64,000 bases of DNA from JALYXV01 sp963791545 (GCA_963791545.1 CAWBSR010000009.1:153124-217123), one strand, 5' to 3'. Numbered from the stretch's first letter, positions 1 to 8,300 are shown. Numbers and translations are program-made. Notes: generated by a model from the letters alone, not told the origin.

Positions 1-1615
1 AGTAGAACTCGGCCGTACCCACCCGCACCCCGCCCCGGTTCAAGGTGGCATCGGACCGCCCCGAGATCACACAGGTCCCCCGCGACGTGAAGGTGATCCA
101 ATCCCCGTGCCGCCACACCCCTGGGTACTCCGAGAAGTAGGCGTCCCGGTAGCGGGACCCGTCGGAGTCGCCCCAGAATCCGACGGGCATGGAAGGCATG
201 GGACGGGTCACGACCAACTCCCCCTGCTCCCCCACCGGGCACCGACGTCCGCCGGAATCGAGCGCCGCGACCGCGGCACCCAGGTAGCGGCACGAGATCT
301 CCCCGGCGTACACCGGCACCAGGGGGCAGCCACCCACGAAGGCAGTGCACACGTCGGTCCCCCCACTGACCGACGCCAGCAACAGCGACGAGCCCACCGT
401 TTCGTACACCCACCGGAACCCCTCGGCGGGCAGGGGCGACCCGGTCGACCCGACCCCCCGGAGGCCCCCCAGCGGCGCCACCGCCGACGGCTCGATGCCT
501 GCCTTGCGGCAGCTCATCAGGTAGGGAGCGCTGACGCCGAAGTAGGTCGTCCCGGTCGCCCCCGCCATCCGCCAGAGGGCCGACAGGTCCGGGTAGGCCG
601 GGTTGCCGTCGAACAGCACCACCGCCGATTCCACCAGGAGACCCGAAATGAGCAGGTTCCACATCATCCAGCCCGTCGTGGTGAACCAGAAGAAACGGTC
701 CCCCGCCCCCAGGTCGGCGTGCAGCGCCAGCGCCTTCAAGTGCTCCAACAGGATGCCCCCGTGGCCGTGCACGATGGGTTTGGGCAGGCCGGTGGTCCCC
801 GATGAGTACAGGACATACAGCGGGTGGCCGAAAGGTACTGCCGTGAACGCCAGCGGCGCCGGCTCGCCGACCAGCCAGTCCCAGGACACCGCGCCGGCCA
901 GGTCCGTTCCGGGGGTCGCCCCCTGCAGGTAGGGCACCACAACGGTCGCCGTCAACGATGGGAGCGCGGCCCTGATGGCGGCCACCTCCGTGGCCCGGCT
1001 GACCGAGGCGGCCCCGTACCGGTACCCGTCGACCGCCAGGAGTACCGACGGTGCCACTTGGGCGAAGCGGTCGATCACGCTGCGGGTCCCGAACTCGGGG
1101 GCGCACGAGGCCCAGATGGCGCCCAGGCTGGCCGCCGCCAGGAACGCCACCAGCGTCTCGGGGATGTTGGGCAGATAGGCCACCACCCGGTCGCCCGGTC
1201 CCACCCCGAGCCGCTGCAACCCCCGCCGGGCCCGTCCCACCTGGTCCCGCAGCTCCTCCAGGCTCCACGTCATCGGCTCCCGGGTCTGGCTATGGGCCAC
1301 GACCGCCACCCGGCTCGGGTCGGGACCCGGGCGCAGGGCGTGCTCGGCGTAGTTCAAGGTGGCGTCGGGGCACCATCGGGCGCCGGGCATGGCGTCCTGG
1401 GCGAGCATCGGGCCCGGGGGCCGGTGGGCGATCACCCCGAAGAACTCCCAGATCGACATCCAGAACCCTTCCAGGTCGCCCACCGACCACTGCCACAGTT
1501 CCTCGTAGGACCCGAAATGCCGCCCCCGGTGCTCCAGCCACCCCAGGTAGGCGCCGATCCGGCTCTGCTGCCTTATCCCCGCAGGCGGGGTCCATAGCAC
1601 CTCGGGCTGGCTCAC
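1..1615 (-). CDS. aacS: acetoacetate--CoA ligase, C-terminus beyond window
   Basis: Cytosolic ANL-superfamily enzyme that activates acetoacetate to acetoacetyl-CoA with ATP. Translating the minus strand gives 538 residues without a stop. The start reads VSQPEVLW, and the family commonly begins this way. The adenylation P-loop YSSGTTGLPKPIVHG lies near residue 265, and the GRSDATLNRGGVRVGTAEFY hinge and A8 region sits just before the window edge. GTG at 1615 was chosen: an in-frame TAG lies about 20 codons upstream, and the only other candidate is a GTG 17 codons upstream that would add a non-family extension. Full-length enzymes have about 650 residues, so roughly 110 are missing. It lies 70 bp downstream of bsaP on the same strand. 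Confidence 0.88.
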   Translation of the reverse strand, partial: MSQPEVLWTPPAGIRQQSRIGAYLGWLEHRGRHFGSYEELWQWSVGDLEGFWMSIWEFFGVIAHRPPGPMLAQDAMPGARWCPDATLNYAEHALRPGPDPSRVAVVAHSQTREPMTWSLEELRDQVGRARRGLQRLGVGPGDRVVAYLPNIPETLVAFLAAASLGAIWASCAPEFGTRSVIDRFAQVAPSVLLAVDGYRYGAASVSRATEVAAIRAALPSLTATVVVPYLQGATPGTDLAGAVSWDWLVGEPAPLAFTAVPFGHPLYVLYSSGTTGLPKPIVHGHGGILLEHLKALALHADLGAGDRFFWFTTTGWMMWNLLISGLLVESAVVLFDGNPAYPDLSALWRMAGATGTTYFGVSAPYLMSCRKAGIEPSAVAPLGGLRGVGSTGSPLPAEGFRWVYETVGSSLLLASVSGGTDVCTAFVGGCPLVPVYAGEISCRYLGAAVAALDSGGRRCPVGEQGELVVTRPMPSMPVGFWGDSDGSRYRDAYFSEYPGVWRHGDWITFTSRGTCVISGRSDATLNRGGVRVGTAEFY

Positions 1616-1685
1616 CGGCAGGGTGGGGAAAATGAGGAGCCGGTCGTCACCCACCCGCCGGTGGCCTGTCTAGCCGCAAACCGGA

Positions 1686-1985
1686 TCACGCCGGGGCCAC
1701 CGCACCATGGTCCCGGCACCGGGCATCGACCCGGGTTGGTGTGACCTGCACGGTCAGCCGCCTCCCGCACGCGGGGCAGAAGCGGGGCGGGTCGAGCTCC
1801 CGCCGGCACCCCGGGCAGGACGACGACGCCAGCCCACACCCGACACAGAATGCAGAAGTCGAAGTATCCGTCTCCACAGTTGGCACAAGAGAAGCGGGCA
1901 GTGACCGCTCCCGGCGCCAATCCCCGCGCTCACCAGTCGGCGGGTCCTGACCGCCTGGCGAGGCGGGTTGCCTGCCAGGGATCAT
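1686..1985 (-). CDS. bsaP: biotin synthase auxiliary protein BsaP
   Basis: A 99-residue protein whose second half has four paired-cysteine knuckles: FCVGC, CPGC, FCPAC and a final C-x3-H. The string CPGCRRELDPPRFC and the following VQVTPT match the small protein encoded beside bioB in mycobacteria (Rv1590), which is reported to be needed for biotin synthase turnover, presumably through its iron-sulfur cluster. The ATG overlaps the bioB stop in a TGATG arrangement, so translation is probably coupled. The first 45 residues are poorly conserved in character and a later start cannot be excluded. Identification rests on motif and neighbour together; metal content is inferred. Confidence 0.85.
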   Translation of the reverse strand: MIPGRQPASPGGQDPPTGERGDWRRERSLPASLVPTVETDTSTSAFCVGCGLASSSCPGCRRELDPPRFCPACGRRLTVQVTPTRVDARCRDHGAVAPA

Positions 1986-2995
1986 CACACCGGCCAGAGA
2001 TCGCCCCGAGCCCGTACCGGCATGCCCAGGTCGACCAGCATCTGCAGGTCTTGGGCCGGCTGGCGACCGAGGGTGGTGAGATAGTTGCCGATGATCAGGC
2101 CGTTGACGCCCGCCGCCATGCCCGCGGCCTGGAGATCCCCCAGGGTGACCTCGCGCCCACCGGCATAGCGCAGCAGGACCTCGGGCAGGGCCAGGCGCAG
2201 CAGCGCGATCCAGCGCAGCGCCTCCAGTGGTTCGACGAGGGGGCGGTCCGCCAGCGGCGTCCCGGGCCGGGGATTCAAGAAGTTGACCGGCACCTCGACG
2301 GGATCGACCTGGCGCAACTGGTCGAAAAGCTCCAGGCGTTGGGCCACCGATTCGCCCAGGCCCAACAGCACGCCGCAGCACAGCTCCATACCCGCCGCCC
2401 GCACCACCTGGCAGGTCTCGAAGCGCTCCTCCCAGGAGTGGGTGGTGACGATCTGGCTGAAGAAGGACCGGGCGGTCTCGAGGTTGTGGTTGTACCGGTG
2501 GACTCCCCCGTCGGCCAGGCGGGCCGCCTGGTCCTCGGTGAGGATCCCCGCGCTCACCGCCACGTTGAGCCCCGTTTCCTCCCGCACCGCAGCGGTGGCG
2601 GCCAGGATCTGGGCCAAGATGCGCTCGTCGGGGCCCCGGACGGCGAGCACGATGCAGAACTCCGATGCTCCCAGAGCAGCCGTCTCCCGGGCCGCCGCCA
2701 CCACTTCGGCGGGATCCAGGAAAGGCGTCGCCTTGACCGGCGACTCGAACCGGGCCGACTGGCTGCAGAACTGGCAGTCCTCCGGGCACCCGCCCGTCTT
2801 GGCCGACAATATTCCCTCGACCTCAACCGACGGCCCGCATCGGGCCAGCCGCACCTGGTGGGCGAGAGCGGCGAGCGCGGGCACGGCGGTGTCAGGCAGG
2901 CCCGCCAGGTCGGCCATCTCGTCGCGGCTCAGGGCTCGGCGGTGGTCGAGCAGGGCCGAGCCGGCCCCGGCGAGGGCGTCGCGAGCGGATGGCAC
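1985..2995 (-). CDS. bioB: biotin synthase
   Basis: Radical-SAM enzyme that inserts sulfur into dethiobiotin, the last step of biotin synthesis. The 336-residue product has the radical-SAM cysteine motif CPEDCQFC (about residues 70-77). It also has the BioB-specific YNHNLET and NFLNPRPGTPL motifs, and YAGGRE near residue 270 with the arginine that contacts the auxiliary cluster. Length is normal for the family. The downstream bsaP overlaps its stop codon. No bioA, bioD or bioF is visible in the window. The NifU-domain scaffold gene ends 26 bp upstream of its start, so cluster supply and biotin synthesis may be co-transcribed. Confidence 0.96.
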   Translation of the reverse strand: MPSARDALAGAGSALLDHRRALSRDEMADLAGLPDTAVPALAALAHQVRLARCGPSVEVEGILSAKTGGCPEDCQFCSQSARFESPVKATPFLDPAEVVAAARETAALGASEFCIVLAVRGPDERILAQILAATAAVREETGLNVAVSAGILTEDQAARLADGGVHRYNHNLETARSFFSQIVTTHSWEERFETCQVVRAAGMELCCGVLLGLGESVAQRLELFDQLRQVDPVEVPVNFLNPRPGTPLADRPLVEPLEALRWIALLRLALPEVLLRYAGGREVTLGDLQAAGMAAGVNGLIIGNYLTTLGRQPAQDLQMLVDLGMPVRARGDLWPV

Positions 2996-3021
2996 GCGGC
3001 CCCCAGTTCCCGGACCCGGTC

Positions 3022-3342
3022 TCAGTACCCCTTGGGGACGTAACCGCCCCGGCCCATGGAGGCGCTGATCTCCAGGTCGACGCTTTCATCCACGCCGCCC
3101 TTGACCTCGCTCACCCACGGGAGGCGATCCTTGAGGATGCGGTCGATCCCGGCCTGGAGGGTCGAGGAGCTGACGGCACAGGAGCTGCAGGCGCCTTGGA
3201 GCATGACCTCGATCACGCCCTCTTCGACATCGGCAGCAACCAGCACCAGGTCGCCGCCGTCGGCCTGGACCGCGGGGCGGATGATCTCGATCAGTTCATT
3301 GAGCGCGGTGAGCCGCGACTGTCGTTCTTCGTCAGAGACCAT
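3022..3342 (-). CDS. NifU-like C-terminal domain Fe-S scaffold protein
   Basis: A 106-residue stand-alone NifU C-terminal domain that assembles or carries Fe-S clusters. The signature GACSSC(A)VSS with the CxxC pair is at about residues 51-57, preceded by the typical DGGDLVLV strand. ATG at 3342 was chosen because AGGAGG lies 7 nt upstream (about 3349-3354) and the encoded start matches the domain. A longer reading to 3531 adds low-complexity sequence antisense to the next gene. It lies directly upstream of bioB, and BioB consumes its auxiliary cluster each turnover, so a supply role is a reasonable inference. Confidence 0.9.
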   Translation of the reverse strand: MVSDEERQSRLTALNELIEIIRPAVQADGGDLVLVAADVEEGVIEVMLQGACSSCAVSSSTLQAGIDRILKDRLPWVSEVKGGVDESVDLEISASMGRGGYVPKGY

Positions 3343-3445
3343 GGGGCATCCTCCTACCTCCCGGCCATGCTGCCACGCGTCGGGGTCTATTCCCAACACC
3401 GGATAAGTAGCCTGGGCGGCTGCGATCGGAGTCGAGGAGGAGCCG

Positions 3446-4204
3446 ATGACCGAAATCGACGTGGTTGCGGGAGCTGAGCCTCTTTCCACCCCGGGGGGGC
3501 CGAATGGGGCGTTGGTGCTCCACGGGTTCACCGGCTCCCCGCAGTCGATGCGCAGCCTGGCCCAGGCGCTGGCGGCGGCCGGCTTCGCCGTCGAGCTGCC
3601 CCGCCTGCCCGGTCACGGCACCTCCGTCGAGGACATGGTGACCACCGGCTGGGCCGATTGGTCGTCGGCAGCCGAGTCCGCCTACGAGAAGCTGGCCGCC
3701 AACTGCGAGCGGGTCGTGGTGGCCGGATTGTCGATGGGCGGCACCTTGACCGTCTGGCTGGCCAGCCGTCATCCTGAGATCGCCGGCATCGTGGTCATCA
3801 ACGGAATGATCGAGCCGGCGCCCCCCGAGTTGCGCAACATCCTGGACATGATGGTCACCCAGGGGGTTGCCGAGGTACCGGGGATTGGCAGCGATATCGC
3901 CCGACCGGGGACCGGGGAGGTGGCCTACGACCGCGTCCCGATCGCCTGCACCATGTCGCTTATGAACCAGCTGGCGGACCTGAAGGCCGATCTGGGCGCC
4001 GTCGCCTCGCCCGTGCTCATCTTCACCAGCATCGAAGACCACGTCGTCCCCACCGTGTCCAGCGACACTCTGGCGGCGGGGGTCAGCGGGCCCGTGGAGC
4101 GGATCACCCTGGAGCGTAGCTACCACGTGGCGACCCTGGACTACGACCGGGAGCTGATCGAGCGGGAAACGGTCGCCTTCGCCCTCCGCGTGACGGGCGG
4201 CTAG
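3446..4204 (+). CDS. alpha/beta hydrolase, carboxylesterase or monoacylglycerol lipase type
   Basis: A 252-residue cytosolic serine hydrolase. It has the oxyanion-loop motif LHGFTGSP near residue 30, the nucleophile elbow GLSMGG near residue 94, an acid in the SIEDHVVP segment and the catalytic histidine in SYHVATLDYD. This pattern is that of Est30/YvaK-like carboxylesterases and monoacylglycerol lipases. AGGAGGAG lies just upstream of ATG 3446. It is divergent from the NifU-domain gene and is probably its own transcript. The natural ester substrate cannot be read from the sequence. Confidence 0.85.
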   Translation: MTEIDVVAGAEPLSTPGGPNGALVLHGFTGSPQSMRSLAQALAAAGFAVELPRLPGHGTSVEDMVTTGWADWSSAAESAYEKLAANCERVVVAGLSMGGTLTVWLASRHPEIAGIVVINGMIEPAPPELRNILDMMVTQGVAEVPGIGSDIARPGTGEVAYDRVPIACTMSLMNQLADLKADLGAVASPVLIFTSIEDHVVPTVSSDTLAAGVSGPVERITLERSYHVATLDYDRELIERETVAFALRVTGG

Positions 4205-4211
4205 GACCGGG

Positions 4212-5411
4212 CTACCTCAGGCCCAGGGCGGCGGAACAGGTAGGCCACTGACCCCAGCCCGCCTGGGCCTGGAGTTTCATGGCGGCGGCGTCCTGCATGG
4301 CGGGCGATTCCTGATCGGGCCGCCCCGGGTAGCCCAGCCCCGACCACGTCGACTGGCTGAACTGGTAGGCCCCGTAATACCCGTTGCCGGTGTTCTCGGC
4401 GTAGTTGTCGCCCGACTCGCATTGTCGCAGCTGCAACCACACGCCGCCGGCGTGGCCACCGCCCCCTGACGAAGGCACCGGTGCCGGTCCCGGCGCCGGT
4501 CCTGGCGCCGGCGCCGGGACCGAGGCCGGCGGGGTGGGCGTCTTGGCGACCGGCGTGGCTACTGGGAGGCCCGCCGCCTGCTGGACCACCGAAAGCAAGC
4601 CATTGTTGACAGGAAGACCCTGGGTGGAGCGGGCCGGCACCGGCGACGCCGCGGTCGCAGCCGCGGCCACCGGCGCCTGCGTCTGCGTCTGCGTCTGCGT
4701 CTGGGCTGCGATCTGGACCTGCAGACGGTCGAGCTGGACCTGGTCGGCGGCAGCTATCGCCAGGGCGCGGGCACGGAGCTCCTGCAGCTGGGCCGTCGCC
4801 TGCACATTGGCTTGCTGGGCCCCCTGGAGCTGGGCCGCGTCGGCGCGGAGGTTGAACTCCACCTGCCGGAGTTGGTCGCCGGTATTGGCCAGGTCACCCG
4901 AGGCGACCCGTAGATACTCCCGACCCAGCGTGAGATCGGCCGAGGCGCTCGACATAGGCTGCATCCCCGGCGTCACCCCTCCGTGCATGTAGGCCCGCAA
5001 CGCCTGCTCCAGGAGAATGGCCCGGTTGGCGTCGAGTCCCTGCACGGTGGCGTCGTGCTGCTTGGACACTACGTCCAGGCGGGCCGACGTCGAGGTGGCC
5101 TTCAGGCGGCCCTGGTCCAACTGCTCGGTCAGCTGATGGATGTGGATCGCCTCGGAGTTGACCTTGGCGGTGAGGTCGTTCAGTTGGGCCTGATCGGACC
5201 CCGTCTGGCGGGGCGCGGCGGCGGCCGCCGACACCCCCAGGACCGACAGCACCGAGGCCACGAGGGACAGCGCCACGAGCGCGGGAGCGGCGACGGCGAT
5301 CGGTCGCCTGTCGCGGAAGCCTCCCGTTGCCGTCCTGGCTTCGACCGTCGAACAATCTCCGGTTACGGCCACAACGCCGGAGAAGCTAGTCGGACTTCCC
5401 CCCGGGGGCAA
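4212..5411 (-). CDS. secreted coiled-coil protein with C-terminal Rpf-like transglycosylase domain
   Basis: A 399-residue exported peptidoglycan-acting protein. A hydrophobic signal segment (about residues 38-65, ending in an alanine run) is followed by an alpha-helical coiled-coil region (about 70-235) like those of NlpC/P60-type cell-wall hydrolases. Next comes a proline/alanine linker with repeated PAPGPAPG, then a C-terminal resuscitation-promoting-factor-like domain. That domain contains LRQCESGDNYAENTGNGYYG, the catalytic-glutamate region, and a terminal CSAALG. A stretch of CTGCGT repeats (4677-4706 on the plus strand) encodes an alternating Gln-Thr run. It probably cleaves septal or stationary-phase peptidoglycan. 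The true start could be a little downstream. Confidence 0.85.
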   Translation of the reverse strand: MPPGGSPTSFSGVVAVTGDCSTVEARTATGGFRDRRPIAVAAPALVALSLVASVLSVLGVSAAAAAPRQTGSDQAQLNDLTAKVNSEAIHIHQLTEQLDQGRLKATSTSARLDVVSKQHDATVQGLDANRAILLEQALRAYMHGGVTPGMQPMSSASADLTLGREYLRVASGDLANTGDQLRQVEFNLRADAAQLQGAQQANVQATAQLQELRARALAIAAADQVQLDRLQVQIAAQTQTQTQTQAPVAAAATAASPVPARSTQGLPVNNGLLSVVQQAAGLPVATPVAKTPTPPASVPAPAPGPAPGPAPVPSSGGGGHAGGVWLQLRQCESGDNYAENTGNGYYGAYQFSQSTWSGLGYPGRPDQESPAMQDAAAMKLQAQAGWGQWPTCSAALGLR

Positions 5412-5444
5412 AAACCCTCGCCGTGGGCGGCCCCCGACGCGGGT

Positions 5445-5473
5445 CCGGGCCGGCCCCTGAGGACCCGGCCCGG
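5445..5473 (-). terminator. possible terminator hairpin after yceI-family gene
   Basis: A perfect 9-bp GC stem (5445-5453 pairing with 5465-5473) with an 11-nt loop lies 30 bp past the stop of the YceI-family gene and before the Rpf-like gene. There is no clear U-tract, so this could also be a structured leader of the Rpf-like gene. Confidence 0.35.
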
Positions 5474-5502
5474 TGGCACAGTGAGCAGTCGCCGGGAGGC
5501 GA

Positions 5503-6078
5503 CTACGCCGTGGCTCCCTGGAGGACGGCTTCGATCTCCATGATCACGTGGATCTTGTCGCCCAGGACCACGCCGCCGCCCTCGAGAGGCATGTTGAACT
5601 CGATCCCGAAATCCTTGCGGCTGAGCTCGGTGGTTACGGTGAAGCCGGCCCGGGTGCCCCCCCAGGCGTCAGGGCCGAAGCCGTTGGGCTCGACAGCCAG
5701 GGTGACCGCCTTGGTTACCCCGTGCAGCGTGAGGTCGCCCTCGACCTGGAAGCCATCCTCGGTGCCGGACACGCTGGTCGTGGTAAAGGTCATCTTGGGG
5801 TGCGTCTCGACGTTGAAGAAATCCTCGCCCCGGACATGGGTGTCGCGGTCGGCGTTGCCCGTGTCGATGGAGCTGAGGTCGATGGAGGCGGTCACGCTGG
5901 ACTCGAGGGGGTTCTCGGCGGTGACGATCGTGCCCTCATAGGTCGCGAAGCGGCCTCGGACCTTGCTCACCATCATGTGGCGGACCGTGAAGGAAATATC
6001 GCTGTGCACGGGGTCGATGCTCCATGTGCCGGCGATATAGCCAGGGATCGTCTGTGTGCTGCCGGGGGTGGTTGACAT
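5503..6078 (-). CDS. YceI family polyisoprenoid-binding-like protein
   Basis: A 191-residue single-domain YceI protein: a lipocalin-like beta-barrel that binds long isoprenoid chains in characterised members. Typical motifs are GTWSIDPVHSDISFTVRHMM near the N-terminus, RDTHVRGEDFFNVETHPKMTF mid-protein, and the closing VVLGDKIHVIMEIEAVL. There is no signal peptide, so this copy is probably cytosolic, unlike proteobacterial YceI. It is divergent from a MarR regulator; the 93-bp intergenic region carries two identical palindromic operators and a good sigma70-like promoter facing this gene, so MarR repression is likely. Confidence 0.9.
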   Translation of the reverse strand: MSTTPGSTQTIPGYIAGTWSIDPVHSDISFTVRHMMVSKVRGRFATYEGTIVTAENPLESSVTASIDLSSIDTGNADRDTHVRGEDFFNVETHPKMTFTTTSVSGTEDGFQVEGDLTLHGVTKAVTLAVEPNGFGPDAWGGTRAGFTVTTELSRKDFGIEFNMPLEGGGVVLGDKIHVIMEIEAVLQGATA

Positions 6079-6117
6079 GGTTAAAACGTCCTCTCACTGG
6101 TGTTGCATCACGCAATC

Positions 6118-6165
6118 GTTGAACTCTCAACCGTGATGATATCCGACGGTTGTTGAAAAGTCAAC
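6118..6165. promoter_or_regulatory. twin MarR-type operators overlapping the yceI promoter
   Basis: Two copies of GTTGA-N4-TCAAC occur at 6118-6131 and 6152-6165, 34 bp apart. Reading toward the YceI gene, TTGACT (6164-6159) and TATCAT (6141-6136) are separated by 17 nt and form a near-consensus promoter. One operator covers the -35 and the other lies just past the -10. The second operator ends 6 bp before the regulator's start, so autoregulation is also expected. Confidence 0.75.
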
Positions 6166-6171
6166 TACCTA

Positions 6172-6693
6172 GTGAGTATCCTGAACCGTGTGACGCAGGC
6201 AGCCGAACCGCGGTGGTTGAACGACGAGGAGCAGTGGGCCTGGCGGGCCTTCATCGACGCCATCCGGCTGTTCACCGGTGAGATCGATCGCGAGCTGCAG
6301 CACGACAGCGGCCTCAACCACGCCTACTACCACATCCTGGTCACGCTGTCGGAGGCGCCGGATCGGACCATGCGGATGAGCGATCTGGCCGCCCTGACCC
6401 TGACGTCGCGTAGTCGTCTGTCCCACGCCGTGGCCCGACTCGAAGAGGCGGGCTGGGTCGAGCGCCGTTCCTGCCCGTCGGACAAGCGGGGGTCGTACGC
6501 GGTCATGACCGTCGACGGCTTGTCGGTTCTCGAGAGCGCCGCCCGGGGCCACGTGGAGGCGGTGCGGCGTAACCTGTTCGACGTGCTCACGCCCGAGCAG
6601 GTGCAGCAACTGGGCGCGATCAGCATGGTGCTCCGAGATGCCCTGCGGGCCGGCTCGGCGGCGGGCTGCGCCGAGGCCGCGGAAGCCGTCTGA
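6172..6693 (+). CDS. MarR family transcriptional regulator
   Basis: A 173-residue winged-helix regulator. The DNA-binding region reads MRMSDLAALTLTSRSRLSHAVARLEEAGWVERR (split here as helix-turn-helix plus wing, about residues 67-100), followed by the SDKRG wing typical of MarR proteins. The N-terminal WAWRAFIDA helix is typical of a subfamily common in actinobacteria. GTG 6172 is the first start; GTG at 6190 is equally possible because the upstream operator ends at 6165 and there is no Shine-Dalgarno, suggesting a leaderless message. It probably represses itself and the divergent YceI gene. The ligand is unknown. Confidence 0.9.
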   Translation: MSILNRVTQAAEPRWLNDEEQWAWRAFIDAIRLFTGEIDRELQHDSGLNHAYYHILVTLSEAPDRTMRMSDLAALTLTSRSRLSHAVARLEEAGWVERRSCPSDKRGSYAVMTVDGLSVLESAARGHVEAVRRNLFDVLTPEQVQQLGAISMVLRDALRAGSAAGCAEAAEAV

Positions 6694-6815
6694 GGGGCGC
6701 CACGGCGGTGGCCAACGTTCGGGCCCGGGGTGGGGACCGGCCTCTCGGCGTCTGGGAACCCAGGGCCGACCCCGTGGGCGGACGGTCCCGATCAGCGGCC
6801 GGGTAGTTTTCGGGC

Positions 6816-7604
6816 ATGGCCCGAAACGACGTGACCGAAGCCAGGGCGAAGGCCACGGTGGAGGAGGCTTCGTCGGTCGTGGCCCTCACTGGTGCCGGGA
6901 TCTCGACCGACTCGGGTATCCCTGACTTCCGAGGGCCCAATGGGGTGTGGACCAAGAACCCGGGCGCGGAACGCACGGCCACCCTGCAGCACTACCTCGC
7001 CGACCCCGAGATCCGCGAGCAGGTCTGGCAGAGCCGGCTGCACTCACCCGCCTGGACGGCGGAACCGAATCGGGGTCATCGGGCTCTCGTCGCATTGGAG
7101 GCCCGGGGCCGCCTGAAGGCCATCGTCACCCAGAACATCGACGGCATGCACCAGAAGGCGGGCTCCGACCCGGCCCGGGTGATCGAGCTGCACGGCACCA
7201 TGCGCGAGGTCAGGTGCTGGTCGTGCGGGCGGCGCCGGCCCATGCGACCGGTCCTCGACCGGGTGCGGGCGGGAGAGGCGGATCCGCATTGCCTGGAGGT
7301 CCTGGCGGCCCCCGACGGCCGGATCTGCGGCGGCATCTTGAAGTCGGCCACCATCAGCTTCGGCCAGGCTCTGGACCCCGAAGTCCTCCAACAGGCGGTT
7401 ACCGCGGTCCAAGACGCCGACGTGCTGGTGGCGATCGGCTCCACCTTGACCGTCCACCCGGCCGCGGGCCTGGTGCCCCTGGCCGCCCAGGAAGGGATCC
7501 CCATCGTGATCGTCAATGCCGACCCGACGCCGTACGACGAGATTGCGGTAGCCGTGATCCGCAGGCCGATCAGCGACGCCCTCCCCCTCCTCCTGGGCGT
7601 GTGA
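6816..7604 (+). CDS. cobB: NAD-dependent protein deacylase, sirtuin family
   Basis: A 262-residue sirtuin that removes acyl groups from lysines using NAD+. Visible motifs: GAGISTDSGIPDFRGP (NAD-binding loop, about residues 25-40), TQNIDGMHQKAG, and the catalytic ELHGTM histidine near residue 127. The Zn-binding pair CWSC is followed by a distant second cysteine region (CLEV...GRICGG) with only one clear cysteine pair member, so the zinc site looks atypical. IGSTLTVHPAAG contacts NAD. The GNAT acetyltransferase starts 4 nt downstream, so writer and eraser of lysine acylation may be co-transcribed. Confidence 0.93.
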   Translation: MARNDVTEARAKATVEEASSVVALTGAGISTDSGIPDFRGPNGVWTKNPGAERTATLQHYLADPEIREQVWQSRLHSPAWTAEPNRGHRALVALEARGRLKAIVTQNIDGMHQKAGSDPARVIELHGTMREVRCWSCGRRRPMRPVLDRVRAGEADPHCLEVLAAPDGRICGGILKSATISFGQALDPEVLQQAVTAVQDADVLVAIGSTLTVHPAAGLVPLAAQEGIPIVIVNADPTPYDEIAVAVIRRPISDALPLLLGV

Positions 7605-7608
7605 CGCG

Positions 7609-8130
7609 GTGACGCCTGTGACACAACCGGCTCCAGATGTCACCATCCGACCCGCGGGGCCGGGCGACGTGGCCGTTATGGTCGAGCTGGTTCGGGCCCT
7701 GGCCGACTACGAGCGGGAGCCCGACCAGGTGCAACTTCGCGAGGAGCAGCTGGCCGAGAGCCTGTTCGGCGAGTCGCCCAGGGTATTTGCCCATGTCGCC
7801 GAACACGACGGGGCGGTGGTCGGCCTGGCCGTATGGTTCGTCAACTACTCGACGTGGACCGGGAAGCACGGCATCTACCTCGAGGACCTGTTCGTGCGGC
7901 CATCGGCGCGGGGCCTCGGCGCCGGCCGAGGCCTGCTGGTGGAGCTGGCCCGGGTGGCGGTGGACCGGGGCTACACCCGGGTCGAATGGGCGGTGCTGGA
8001 CTGGAACGATCCCGCCATCGGCTTCTACCGCCATCTCGGCGCCCGGGCCCAGGACGACTGGACGGTGTTCCGCCTGGCCGGCCCCGGCCTCTGCCGCCTG
8101 GCCGAGGGCCGAACAGGGCCGAACGGCTAG
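7609..8130 (+). CDS. GNAT family N-acetyltransferase, SSAT-like
   Basis: A 173-residue acetyltransferase. The fold is shown by IRPAGPGDVAVMVELVRALADYE at the N-terminus (diamine-acetyltransferase-like), the central YLEDLFVRPSARGLGAGRGLL acetyl-CoA loop (R/Q-x-x-G-x-G/A) near residues 82-105, and the C-terminal WNDPAIGFYRHLGA strand-helix. The pattern resembles spermidine/diamine N-acetyltransferases and related small-amine or thialysine acetyltransferases. GTG 7609 follows the sirtuin stop by 4 nt. The substrate is not determinable; protein lysine cannot be excluded given the neighbour. Confidence 0.85.
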   Translation: MTPVTQPAPDVTIRPAGPGDVAVMVELVRALADYEREPDQVQLREEQLAESLFGESPRVFAHVAEHDGAVVGLAVWFVNYSTWTGKHGIYLEDLFVRPSARGLGAGRGLLVELARVAVDRGYTRVEWAVLDWNDPAIGFYRHLGARAQDDWTVFRLAGPGLCRLAEGRTGPNG

Positions 8131-8237
8131 GGAACGGCTTGGGGATGTATCTCCGGGCCGGTTCGGAGAGTCCTATCTACAGGAGCTAGGCAGCCGCAGG
8201 CTCCAATGACGCAGCCCGCGGCTGCCAATTCTCCTCG

Positions 8238-8300
8238 GCCCGATTGCCCGATTGCCCGATCGCCCGATTGGCCGATCGCCCGATTGGCCGATCCCCGATT
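8238..8300. repeat. 8-bp tandem repeat (GCCCGATT)n in convergent intergenic region
   Basis: About seven and a half imperfect copies of GCCCGATT/GGCCGATC in strict 8-nt phase lie between the end of the GNAT gene and the converging gene at 8300. Alternating units are partly self-complementary (CGATTGGCCGATCG), so the array can fold on either strand and may act as a bidirectional terminator or a slippage-prone tract. Confidence 0.8.

Noticed and set aside
107..1635. Several long plus-strand frames over the first 1.6 kb
   Set aside because: They are Arg/Pro-rich shadows; the minus strand encodes a clear acetoacetate-CoA ligase throughout.
1686..2789. Single 367-codon minus-strand gene
   Set aside because: Most of it is an out-of-frame reading of bioB; only the last 99 codons (bsaP) are real.
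5350..5500. Possible c-di-AMP (ydaO-type) riboswitch upstream of the Rpf-like gene
   Set aside because: The conserved ydaO core sequences were not found; only a plain GC hairpin is present.
8238..8300. CRISPR-like array
   Set aside because: Units are 8 bp with no spacers and no cas genes.
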